Of a stretch of DNA of 64,000 nucleotides, positions 1 to 10,198 are shown one piece after another. A model generated the notes under the pieces. The model made no database searches, was not told the origin of the DNA, and saw only the letters and a program-made list of their open reading frames with translations. The stretch is taken from positions 904,044-968,043 of the forward strand of contig NW_022985169.1 in the NCBI RefSeq assembly GCF_010093535.1, in the 5' to 3' direction. The position numbers were made by a program, and so were the translations under genes. This DNA is from Lindgomyces ingoldianus (lineage: Eukaryota > Ascomycota > Dothideomycetes > Pleosporales > Lindgomycetaceae). Each line of letters opens with the position of its first letter. The first letter of the stretch is position 1.

Positions 1-1750
1 CCGTCATCGTCTCCACCTCCCCTCTCCTCTGGATCCAGTTTAATCAGCGTATCAATCCGCATAATCGCCACGCATGCCTCCACTGCACTCTTCAGCTGCT
101 TCACTTTACTCATGCTTGGCTCTAGCACGCCGGCCTTGAGGCTGTCATGAACTTTACCATTCGTCAGGTCCAGACCATAGTTTTTATAGTTCTTAGAGCG
201 GGCGAGTTGTTTCGCGTTCTCTGGGGTAGTAGGATCTGAAGGCGTGCGTTGGGAGAGGGCATGCCGGCTGCGCAGCTGGGCAACGAGCTCAGTAGAGTCT
301 TTTGCTGCATTAATGGCGAGAGTTTTGGGGATGGAGAGGAGAGAGGTGGCAAAAGCAGCGATGGCGAGTTGTTCGCGGGAGCCGACTGACGTAGCCCATT
401 CTTCAAGGTAGATGTGGAGCGCAGTCTCTACGGCACCGCCTCCGGGAACAATGCGGCCGCTTTCAAGAGTACGCTTGACGGCGGAGAGAGAGTCGTGGAC
501 AGATCGCTCCATTTCGTCGAGGGCGTAGTCGTTGGGTCCCCGCAAGATGATGGATGCGGACGTGAAGGCCTTGGTGCCTTTGACTAGAATGCATTCGTCA
601 TCTGAGATTCGCTCCTGTACGACTTCTTCTGCGGACCCGAGCGCTGATGGCTCGAATTTCTCGTCACCGTTGAGATCGGAAAGGGTGCTGACGAGGGTGG
701 CCCCGGTTGCCTTGGCTATCCTTCGCAGATCCTCCTTCTTACACCTTCGCACAGCCATGGCGCCCTTCTCGATGAAATGCTTTAAGCAGAGGTCATCGAT
801 ACCTTTCGTGGTCAAAACGACATTAGCCCCCGCTTTGAGGATCATCTCTACCCGCTCGATGACAATTCCTGCCTCCCGTTCTCGGATCTTTTCTAGCTGG
901 GCTGGATCATCGATAGTGATGTGAACACCCAGCTTCATCCGCTCTTTCTGTAGATTTATATCCAGACAAGCAATTTTAGCGTCAGTGACACGCGTCTTCA
1001 TAGCTTGTGATGCCACGGTACAGTTTAAAGCATATCCTTTGACCAGAATGGACTCCGTAGCGCCCTTACCGTGAGCCTTGAGGATATTGACCGCTTTGAC
1101 AGGGTACTTGACCTCGTTCTTGTTGTTGGTAGTCTTGACGGACTGCATAGCATCAACGACCATGTTGGCGAAGAAATCCGAGTCCGACCCGATCAGCTTG
1201 CTCGACATAGATGTCTTTGCAATATTGATCAGGCTCTCCCGTCCCAGTGTCTCCACGCGGATACTGATATTCTCGTTCATGTACTTGACCGCCTCCCTCA
1301 GCGCCAGCCTGTAGCCAGTGATGATGGTCGTGGGATGTATCTTGTTCCTCATGAGCTCGTTTGCGCGCCGCAGCAGTTCCGCCGCTATTATGACGACGGA
1401 CGTGGTGCCATCACCAACCTCCTTGTCCTGCTGCTGTGCCAAATCGACGAGGATTTTGCCCGCGGGGTGCTCGATGTCGAGCAAGCTAAGGATGGTGGCG
1501 CCGTCGTTAGTGACTGTCACGTCTCCGATATCGTCTACCATCATCTTGTCGAGGCCGGAGGGGCCAAATGACGATTTCACAACGTTGGCGATAGCTTGAG
1601 TTGCCAGAACGTTTTGGTCGCGGATATCTTGGCCGCTGATTTTCTGCCCGCCGAGGACTACGGAAATATTAGTGCAACGTAGTTGGATGGCGGGTATTGT
1701 AGCTTACACAAGGTCCCAGCATTCCGTGCTTGCTCGAATATTCCCGCCAT
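1..1750 (-). CDS. TCP1: T-complex protein 1 subunit alpha (CCT1), 3' end cut by window
   Basis: Subunit of the cytosolic CCT/TRiC chaperonin, which folds actin, tubulin and other proteins using ATP. Exon 1 is 1708-1750 (ATG at 1750) and exon 2 is 1-1657, separated by a 50-nt intron (gtaagc...ccgtag). The reading frame shows the group II chaperonin signatures [22 protein letters not shown]-site [27 protein letters not shown] and [16 protein letters not shown]. The alpha assignment rests on near-identity of these blocks to known CCT1 sequences, including the C-terminal stretch [20 protein letters not shown]. About 566 codons are visible; the last few residues and the stop lie to the left of the window. 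It is divergent from the prolyl-tRNA synthetase gene. Confidence 0.96.
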
Positions 1751-2255
1751 TTTGTGGTGTTGTAGCAGTTTCCGGGGTATATGCAGTGTTTCGCTGCCTC
1801 CGAACGCGACCTAGAAATTGTTATGCGCCAAGCCGTCACCGGTGAAATAGCTTCTCCGCGGCCCGGCGCTAAGCCATCCCTGCGGCGAATGAGTCGAAGC
1901 GCATTTCCCCCCCCGCTCCCCCCCCAATACCGCACTTGTGACACACGACACTTTGCCTGTCACCCACGGGCTGCTTATACAGGAGCGTAGTCACTACTTC
2001 CTTGAGTCTTCGGTTCTGTTGAGTCATTATTCGCTGACTCTTAATTCTTGTAGGTAAATAAACCCACCTTGCATCACCCCGCTACCCCTCCATCCACCCT
2101 CCACAATACAAACGCTTGGGAACTTCGTACCCCAAGTGGAGCAATTGCGCTATAGCTACGTCAAGCATATGAACCACATTGGCTTCCTTAGTCTTCTGTC
2201 CATCATTTTTCTAATCTTTGGGGTTTGCACAGGCTACACTCATTTCTAAGGCACC
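1751..2255. promoter_or_regulatory. Divergent intergenic promoter between TCP1 and prolyl-tRNA synthetase
   Basis: A 505-bp spacer separates the start codons of two divergent housekeeping genes, so it must hold both promoters. It contains C-rich tracts around 1908-1926 and a pyrimidine-rich stretch near 2080-2103, as is common upstream of ascomycete start sites. No specific factor site was identified. Confidence 0.6.
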
Positions 2256-4145
2256 ATGGCCGACGCCGACGGCAAGATGAAGGACCTCTCCATATCCGAG
2301 ACGAAGAAGAAGGACCGTACTCCAAAGACAACAGCCAAGAAACCACAGCAGCAGAAAAAAAAGGTCAGAGCGCATGGATCTGCAAACACGATTGGAAATA
2401 ATGTTTGTTTACTTGAATCCAGATTGAAGGTGCAGCTCTAATTGGCATCGATGTCGCCAAAGACGATGATCTTGGTGAATGGTACCAGCAGGTTATTACA
2501 AAGGGTCAAATGATTTCCTACTATGATGCATGTTTGGAATGACTCATAACTGTAAGCTCATTTGGCTAACGTCGTTTTAATAGGTTGCCGGATGGTAAGA
2601 GTGTTTATCCTATCCAGGTGCCAAATACTGAACAGTGACCCAGCTACATCCTCGAACCCGCCTCATACGCTATCTGGGAGTCTATCAAGGCTTGGTTTGA
2701 CTCTCAGATCAAAACCCTCAAAGTCCGAAATGCATACTTCCCCATCTTCATTAGCGCCGACAACCTAGAGCGAGAAAAGGAGCACGTCGAAGGTTTTGCT
2801 GCCGAGGTCGCGTGGGTGACCAAGGGAGGTAAATCGGACCTGGAGAAACCAGTGGCCGTTCGTCCCACCAGCGAGACTGCCATGTATCCTTACTTCGCTA
2901 AGAAGATACAATCACATCGAGACCTTCCCCTCAAGCTAAACCAGTGGAATAACGTCGTGCGATGGGAGTTCAAACATCCTATGCCTTTTATTAGGTCGCG
3001 CGAGTTCTTATGGCAAGAGGGTCACACAGCCCATCTTACTAAAGAGGAGGCTGGCCTTGAGGTACGGCAAATCCTCGATTGGTACGCGGATGTTTACCAA
3101 GAGCTCCTGGCTGTTCCGGTCGTGAAAGGACAAAAGACTGAGAATGAAAAATTCCCTGGCGCAGACTACACTACCACTATTGAAGGTTTTATTCCAGCAA
3201 CAGGCCGTGGTATTCAAGCAGCCACCTCTCACTGCCTAGGACAGCATTTTTCAAAAATGTTCAACATTACAGTCGAGGATCCAAACGCAAAGGAGGCTGG
3301 GAAGTCCGAGCACATTTACGTCTGGCAAAATTCATGGGGCCTCACTACGCGTTCAATTGGTGTCATGATTCTCACTCATGGTGACAACCGCGGGCTGGTC
3401 ATTCCCCCAAGGGTTGCTGAAGTCCAAGTCGTGGTCATTCCGGTCGGAGTGACGGCAAAGTAAGTCGACCTTGAGCCAGCCATACGAATCAATCTCACAA
3501 CTACCTTCTAGGATGACCCCAGAAGCCAAGGCAGATTTGTACGAGAAGGTTAAAAACATCGCAGATGATCTTATTTCGGTTGGGGTCCGCGTCGAGACCG
3601 ATTATCGCGAAGGTTATTCTCCAGGATGGAAGTTCAACGACTGGGAACTCAAGGGGATTCCTCTTCGAATCGAGTTCGGCCCGAAAGATGCGGAGAAGGG
3701 TGTCGTCACTACCTCGCGTCGAGATATTGATAACAAGGACCAAGCTCGAGGCGAAACCATGGTTGACAACCTCAAGGAAGCCATCCCTAAGCTCCTGGAA
3801 ACTATCCAGACCGATATGTTCAACAAAGCTGAGAAAGCGTACCGCGAGCACCGGGTCCAGCTCACCGACTGGGAAGAGTTTGTCCCTACCCTCAACGGAA
3901 AGAACGTCGTCCTTGTTCCGCATTGTGAGGGCGAGAAGTGTGAAGACGAAGTCAAAGACATGAGTGCCAGAAAAGAGATCGGAGACAACGTCGCCGAGGA
4001 TGCAAAGGCCCCTGCTATGGGCGCAAAGAGTCTGTGCATTCCTTTCGAACAGCCAGAGGGCATCAAGGAGGGCCAGACGAAGTGTATCAACCCCAACTGC
4101 AAGAACTTTGCAAAAGCTTGGGTACTATTTGGCAGGAGTTACTAG
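2256..4145 (+). CDS. Cytosolic prolyl-tRNA synthetase (class II)
   Basis: Charges tRNA-Pro with proline in the cytosol. Model: 2256-2363, 2423-2527, 2584-2594, 2644-3459, 3512-4145 (557 aa). The 11-nt third exon is required to restore the block [16 protein letters not shown]. Class II motifs are clear: motif 2 around [20 protein letters not shown], the [12 protein letters not shown] block, and motif 3 around [15 protein letters not shown]. The C-terminal domain carries the Cys pairs of eukaryote/archaeal-type ProRS (CEGEKC, CINPNC) and ends in the family-typical LFGRSY. The N-terminus is Lys-rich (residues about 10-40). It is a stand-alone enzyme with no GluRS fusion. Intron 2 (2528-2583) uses a GC donor (see findings). 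The start is the first in-frame ATG, in the context caccATGgcc. Confidence 0.95.
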
Positions 4146-4901
4146 AGAATTCTGCTTCATCTGTGGCTCTTTTAGGAACCAACAAATGTGTATCGCCTTT
4201 GCTGATGAAGTTACCGGGTGTGGTTTCAATGTTCCTAGAAATCTTGAAGTGAATGAGGATAGGAGGTAGTGGCTACCACCACTAAGCGCGTATGATAGAC
4301 AACAATTCAGACAATTCGCGGCTGGGTGCTGGATACATGCTATTATAACCCATTTCGTTTACATATTTAGATTATTGTGCCTTTTCCTACCTTCTCTTCA
4401 CGTCTATCTTTATTGCCGCAGGAATCAAACCAAAATGAAGTTTCTTATATCTCTTGACTCTAGCAACCCCGTCACACTTTGTGATGTGCAGTGAATTGCC
4501 ACAAGCTCAAACAGAGGGCATAAACACTAGCAGCAACGACAACAGAAGAGCGGCATGGTGAATGTGCGGCACTGAAAATATACCTACGTCGTTGCGAGCG
4601 CTCTCACTCAAGTGTTGCTGTTCATTGTGTATGGCGTTCGTGTACAATAGACGGTATTGATAACACAGCTCTTGAAACTACACTTTCGCTTTTCCCAATA
4701 CCTTAATTTACTTCTCTACTCCATTCTTGAAAACATTCCTAAAGAGCCTGTTGAATGTCCACTTCCTAAAGCCGACAAATACTCACTGGATTTAACCACA
4801 CGCTTGTATATAGCATTCCATTTCCTGGCCTCAAGGCCCGCCAAATCCCCTACGGCTTCCGGGTACGGTCCACTCGCTGCAACTGACAACGTCTCGGCAA
4901 G
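4146..4901. other. Intergenic region, no gene seen
   Basis: A 756-bp spacer between the prolyl-tRNA synthetase stop and the next ORF. It is moderately AT-rich, with a likely 3' UTR on the left and a promoter on the right. No RNA gene or repeat was recognised. Confidence 0.5.
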
Positions 4902-5594
4902 ATGTGCCAGATGCTCGTCCAAATCTACACGTGCGAGCACCAAAAGCCAGTGTGCATAACGCCATGTCCACACGCACTAGCCACGTACCCGAATCCCTTC
5001 TTAGGAAATCCAAGTGAAAGCCTACCTCTAAACCCTCAAATCTCCTCGACGACGCCATTACCGGTCCGGCAGACAATGGCCCGCTGGTCCATTGCGAGCA
5101 TCTCCTCATACGCTCCTACCATGTCGTCCAGCTCCTCGCAAGAAGCCGCTTCCCCACCACCATATGCGTCTGCATCGAACATCCCCCTCTGTAACTCTAC
5201 AGCCGACACTCTAGGTCACGCACACACACCGGAAATCGCCCCACAGGCCAACTTCTGCAACTACTTCTTCATCCGCAAGGCTCCAAAATCCCGCTACCCA
5301 TGCATCCGATGCTACCTGTGCCCCGAACACGACAAGCTTCGCGAGCGCTGGATGAAGGCGTATTGTATCACGCATCCGATGACGCGACCTGAGGATCTGG
5401 AGATATTGAGTGGGGTTGCCGTGGTGGCGGAGCAGGCTGGGTTGGTGAATGTGATGAGGGAGATGGATGGGATGGCGATACGGAGGGTGAGTATTATGAG
5501 AAATGGGGAGGTGGTGACTAGGGGGATTGTGGAGAGGGAGCAGGGACATTCGGGCTTGAGGGGAGGGGAGGGTGTAGATGAGGAGGAATGTTAG
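4902..5594 (+). CDS. Small Cys-rich hypothetical protein
   Basis: An uninterrupted 230-codon frame starting with ATG at 4902. I do not recognise a named family. The N-terminus (YTCEHQKPVCITPC) and the block at about residues 125-150 (FCNYFF...YPCIRCYLCPEHD) have clustered Cys and His, suggesting metal binding or disulphides. Many ascomycete hypothetical proteins share this style of N-terminal Cys/His motif. The middle (about residues 40-100) is Ser/Pro-rich and probably disordered; the C-terminal third is mixed alpha/beta in character. No signal peptide or membrane segment is visible. It is convergent with RPN13. The minus strand is also partly open here, but its translation has low complexity. 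Function unknown. Confidence 0.6.
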   Translation: MCQMLVQIYTCEHQKPVCITPCPHALATYPNPFLGNPSESLPLNPQISSTTPLPVRQTMARWSIASISSYAPTMSSSSSQEAASPPPYASASNIPLCNSTADTLGHAHTPEIAPQANFCNYFFIRKAPKSRYPCIRCYLCPEHDKLRERWMKAYCITHPMTRPEDLEILSGVAVVAEQAGLVNVMREMDGMAIRRVSIMRNGEVVTRGIVEREQGHSGLRGGEGVDEEEC

Positions 5595-5883
5595 AGGGAG
5601 CAATCTGGATATGCCCAGAGATGGCGTATCCTCATTGAGAATGAGGGACCTAGACGCCCAGGAAAGCGGGTTCAGGGATGCAGATAGAACAGGAATTCGA
5701 TAGTTGGTGATGAGAAGATTCAAGCATGACGCTTGAAAGTCTAACGAAAGTTGTGATGAGGAATTACAAGAATGTTATTTGCATTACCTGTTTTCCCCTG
5801 GGAGACCTCCCATGACCCTGCCGGTTCCCGCGATAAAGTCTATACAAGCTCTTATATCCTTCGGTAGAGCGCTGTGTCTCATT

Positions 5884-7458
5884 TTACTCTGTATCCATGG
5901 CATCTCCATCCTTTCCTTTTTCAACTGTCCGCTTCACTCCCTCGAGGAAAGCCCGGACTGCATCGCCGCCACCAAGAGGCATGCCACCGCCCCTGATAAA
6001 ACCGCCATTCTCCACATCAATTTTCAACGCTTGGCTGACATTGGGCAAGCCACCATCTCTCAGTGCCACTGTCAGACTACCTAAGCTTTGCCTCATTTGC
6101 GGAGACCGGAGCACTCGCTTCAGAATATCCTTCTTCTGCTCTTGAGTAAGGGCTTCGATGGCGGCTTGTGCAGTTTCCGAGTTCGGGTCGACTTCGGCGA
6201 GATCGTCGATTTCTTGAGCAAGGAGGAGGATGGTAGGCGGTAGGTTGTTGCAGAGAGAGTCGATGAGGGATTCAGGAGCTTTCTCGATAACAGGGATGGT
6301 GGTTACAGGGGACAGAAGATCGAGGAGGGTGGTGAAGGGGTCTTGTGATGCCTGGGAACCGAGGCCTCCGCTCTTCAGCGACTTGAGGAAGTTTTGGACA
6401 ATTGCGGAGGCATCGGTGGAGCCTGAGGCAGCACTGTGGGTTGTCAGCTTATCCCTGGCTGGAAGCAGTAGAAAGCAAGTAGATCGAACGTCGCGGCGCG
6501 GCTACACACTGCCTAAGATGATATGCCATTATGTCTTTTACTGATACACAAGAGAAGCACCTGCTCAGGGTGCGATAGAGTCATTTTGCGACCCCCAAAC
6601 GCCTCACCCGTTCCATGAAATCTTGTAAAAGTTGTGAAAGTGATCAACCGCTGCTAGGGTGTTTGCTGATATATCAACCGCGCCACGACGTTGGAAATGA
6701 TACGGACGATCGTTACCTACGCTCGACCTCCGTCAGCGCCGCCTTCTCTGGATTCTTCGCCTTCTTCTCTGATGTCCCCACCGGTAGCACCAGGGCCAGC
6801 GCCTCCTGTGCTACCATGCCGGTTTCGGTGAGCAGAGTGATCTGTGCCCTCCACGTCCTCCATTGTCTCGTCTTCGTCACCACCAGGGCCGCCGCGATTC
6901 TGAATACTGGCGAGTTCTGCTGCCACATCAACATCTTCACCACTCAGAAGAAGATCAACGATATGTCCGATCTTCAAATCCCGCTCGCTGAACCAGCTAG
7001 GGTCACCTTTCGAATGCTGTGACTTGGACTGTAACCAGAAGAGATGTCGCTGGGAGCTGGAGCTAAATTTGAGCACAAAGATACGGCCATCGGTGGGAGA
7101 CTTGAGGTTCTCCGAGTCGGCACCGCTCTCCGCACCTATATATGGGAGGAAGGAGCCATCACCGGGGATCATTATTAGGTCGATTTCGGGCTGGTCGATG
7201 GGTTCCGAGCGCGGCCGCCAGCAGAAGTGAACAAAATCTGGTAATTGATTAGCTAAAGGTAGGAAATACTAGATACGGAACCAACCATCTCCCATGTAAA
7301 GGTAAATGTATCCGGGCGTGTTGACAGGTTTCACTGTTGGATTCTGGCCACCGAACTACGAGTGGTTAGTAGTGGCGTTGGGCAGTTGTAGATACAGGAC
7401 GACTGACTGAGATGTCACACTGGCCGGCTTTGAATGTAATTAGAGGTTGGATCGACAT
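5884..7458 (-). CDS. RPN13: 26S proteasome regulatory subunit Rpn13 (ubiquitin receptor)
   Basis: Ubiquitin receptor of the 19S particle that also recruits the deubiquitinase UCH37 in organisms that have it. Exons: 7408-7458, 7286-7355, 6721-7237, 5884-6433 (395 aa). Residues 1 to about 125 form the Pru domain (LITFKAGQCDIS, YIYLYMGDDFVHFCWRPR, DGRIFVLKFSSSSQRHLFWL). A Gly/Glu-rich linker follows. The last about 150 residues match the DEUBAD/UCH37-binding region (LTQEQKKDILKRVLRSPQMR). The last intron (6434-6720) is 287 nt, long for this region, with the donor placed just before an in-frame TAG. It is divergent from the eL6 gene with 201 bp between start codons. Confidence 0.93.
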
Positions 7459-7659
7459 GTTGGTAGGTAGTATGTGGGCGTGTTGTATGGCTTTGAAGCT
7501 TGCTATGATGAGGTGAAGCTGCCTCTATGAGCTCCGCGCTAGTAACGTAATCAGTAACGCACGTGATTCGCGGCGTATAGATGTTCCCGCTCCGGCGCCG
7601 CCCACACGAACAAGCGAGAAATCCATCAACGCTCCAACGACGACCCACGACAATTCGAC
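7459..7659. promoter_or_regulatory. Divergent promoter RPN13 / RPL6
   Basis: 201 bp separates the two start codons, so a proteasome gene and a ribosomal-protein gene share a very short bidirectional promoter. The segment just upstream of the eL6 ATG is CA-rich and GC-rich. No binding site was identified with confidence. Confidence 0.6.
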
Positions 7660-8480
7660 ATGGCGGACGTAAAACCAACGACGAAGAAGTTCGGCAAAGG
7701 CGAGCGCTCAATACCTCACGCGACGCAGAAAGCCAGCAAGTACTATCCCACTGAGGACGTCAGCGCCCCGAAGAAGGTACGTCGACACCATCCCCGACAC
7801 GTCTTGGAAGAAGAACTTCACGACCTCGGGACCGGTGGGAGAATCACTTAGCCATCTCTGCGGTTGTGCAGCTAGCAGTGCTACTCGAGACGCGCTCTCG
7901 ACGTGGTATTGAAGCGCTATGCTAATTGTGTCCCCTAGGCCCGCAAGTCGATCCGCCCAGCAAAGCCGCGGGCCTCCCTCATACCTGGCACCGTCGTTAT
8001 TCTCCTCGCTGGCCGCTTCCGTGGCAAGCGTGTCGTTCTTCTCAAGCACCTCCCCCAGGGCGTTCTCCTCGTCACTGGCCCCTTCAAAGTCAATGGTGTG
8101 CCTCTGCGAAGGGTAAACGCCAGATATGTCATCGCTACATCAACGAAGATAGACCTGAAGGGCGTGGACGAGGCTGTGTTGAAGAAAGCGAGCGGTGACG
8201 GATACTTCACTAAAGACAAGGCGAGCAAGAAGCCGGGAGAGAAGGCTTTCTTCGAGCAGGGTGAAAAGCCAGAGGTAAGTAGAAGTCCTTTTGCCCAGAG
8301 ATGAACTTTGGTTGATGAATGCCGCAGAAGAAGGAAACTGCGAAGGACCGAGTGGAGGACCAGAAGGCCATCGACAAGGCTCTCTTGGCAAACATCAAGA
8401 AGGAAGCCCACCTCATTGATTATCTGAGCTCGACCTTCAGCCTCCGCAAGTCGGACAGGCCACACGCAATGGTCTTCTAG
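7660..8480 (+). CDS. RPL6: 60S ribosomal protein eL6
   Basis: Large-subunit ribosomal protein. Exons 7660-7776, 7939-8274 and 8328-8480 give 201 aa in phase throughout. The KOW-like core [20 protein letters not shown] and the following [18 protein letters not shown] are diagnostic of eL6; the C-terminus is HAMVF. The first intron (162 nt) is longer than typical here, as is common in ribosomal-protein genes. I looked in it for snoRNA C/D boxes and saw none. Only about 10 kDa of N-terminal sequence precedes the core, as in fungi, where the animal extension is absent. Confidence 0.96.
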
Positions 8481-8994
8481 ATTGGGGATGGGTGGGCATT
8501 TGGCGTTCAGTGCATGGGATGAAAGGCAACTCGGCATGCTGCAGCCGTAATAGCAGGTCCTCAAACCACAACACAACACTTTAGCACGGCAGATAACTTT
8601 TTCATGGAGGACCCGGTTCTGCATTTCCCTTTACAATCTTGTAACAAGGAAAACGAATTCGACACAGTCCGAAAGTGAAGGTCACGCAGATTGTCTGTGA
8701 TGTTATGATTGGGGGCATTCATAATCAAGAGCATTAAACCCCAGCTTCCCGATGCTAATGGTGCGAGATAGGATAGAGCCGCCAGTACATTTTCGATGTT
8801 GTCACCACCGCATGAATCTTAAACAGGATTTCCAAATATATCGAATTCACGAAGGGTATCTTAACCTTGAAAGCCAGCCAAACAAACTCCAATATGTGCT
8901 TCTAAAGCCCCTTTTGACTTTCCTGGACACCCCACTTTCCCTTTGCCTCTCAATTGTGTCTATTTGAGCCCTGGCTATGTGACAACATTTTTTT
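8481..8994. other. Convergent intergenic region
   Basis: 514 bp between the 3' ends of the eL6 gene and the hydroxylase gene. It should contain both 3' UTRs and terminators. No gene or repeat was recognised; a T-run lies at about 8989-8996, next to the hydroxylase stop. Confidence 0.5.
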
Positions 8995-10198
8995 TTACTT
9001 CCTTCCTCTACCTTTCCTAGCTCTATTCTTCAACTTGGTGCCCAGTCCATTCGTCGCGTCTCCAGCTTGATCGATCGCCCGTCCAGTCCGCTCCTGGACG
9101 TTATGCTTCTCCATCTCGTCCCTCATATCATCCATGACATCTGCTCCCAGCGTAGTTCCGTGTGCCCAATCTAGCACGCCAATGGGCCCATAGTTTCCCT
9201 TGCCCTGACTCATCATATGTGCGTCTGTCCTTCGCGCCATTCCTCGAAGCATGATGGTCGAAGGCAGGACATTGTACCCTGAGTAGGTGAAGACCTCTTC
9301 GAGAGAGAAGAGTGCTAGGAGAAGGAGGTACGTCATTATGTGGAAACGAAATGCGACGGCGGGGAGGTAGAGGGGAATGAACCGGTATAGCAGATAGCAG
9401 GCAGGATGGTCGTACGCAGCGACAAACGAGTAGGGGAGTTGGATAGAATGATGCCAGGTTTGGTGCCAATGCGCAAAGATTCCGCCAGAAGGGGAGTGGA
9501 GGATATAGAGGTGAATGTAATATTGCAGCGTCTACAGAACGAAATTGTCAGCCATTAAAATGCTGATCGAAGGTTGGTAGGTCGCTAACATTTCGCAGAA
9601 CCAGTCCAAGAACCGAGTGCTTGAACAATGTCCACGGGTTTGGTAGATGGTTCAGAGTCCAAGCGCTCCCCTTTATCAAAAGAAGACTTCGCATCCGAAG
9701 AACATCAGTGACGAGCCACTCGACCCCAGCCTGCACGGCAACGGCAAGTATACTGTTGAAGCAAGCCCACCCCACAACTCTGCGCACTTTCCGTGCCCCA
9801 CCTTTCTGCCGTGCCGGCAATCCGATTTCGCCCTGTGCTTTCAATTCCACCGCGAGCGAAGGGAGGAGTAAGTCGAAGAGGAGGAATAATCCGGAAGGTA
9901 GCAGGTAGAGGAACGTGCGAAGGAAGAGCGGCGCAAAGAATTCGAGCTGAAGGGGAGAGTACGTGATAGCTATTGTAGTCCATGTGAGTGAAAAGAAGAC
10001 TAAGTTTAGGGACGTCGACCATGACGAGAGCATTGGAATTGCAAAGAGGGATGCTATAGGAAGGGTAATGGGCGCTAGCAGGGAGGAGAGGGACATTCTG
10101 GCCTCTTGAGCTGAATCCAAAATACTACTGGGGGTAAACCAAGAAGAATAATTAAGGTACAGTGACAGAGAGAAACCGAGGGGTCGTGATAGATTCAT
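8995..10198 (-). CDS. Fatty acid hydroxylase superfamily membrane protein
   Basis: Probable di-iron membrane oxygenase of the sterol desaturase/fatty acid hydroxylase superfamily, likely in the ER. Exons 9590-10198 and 8995-9531 give 381 aa; the intron is gttagc...ctgtag. Several hydrophobic segments occupy residues about 30-190. His motifs follow: HLYILHS, then WHQTWHHS, then HMMSQGKGNYGPIGVLDWAHGT, a block common in a fungal branch of this superfamily. The C-terminus is basic (KNRARKGRGRK) and would face the cytosol. Substrate is unknown; sterol and sphingolipid roles are equally possible. The start is the first ATG of the open frame. Confidence 0.82.

Noticed and set aside
5211..5723. 170-codon minus-strand frame opposite the Cys-rich gene
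   Set aside because: Antisense shadow, with His/Pro/Ser-biased low-complexity translation.
7777..7938. Possible snoRNA in the first eL6 intron
   Set aside because: No C box (RTGATGA) or paired D box, and no H/ACA ending was seen.
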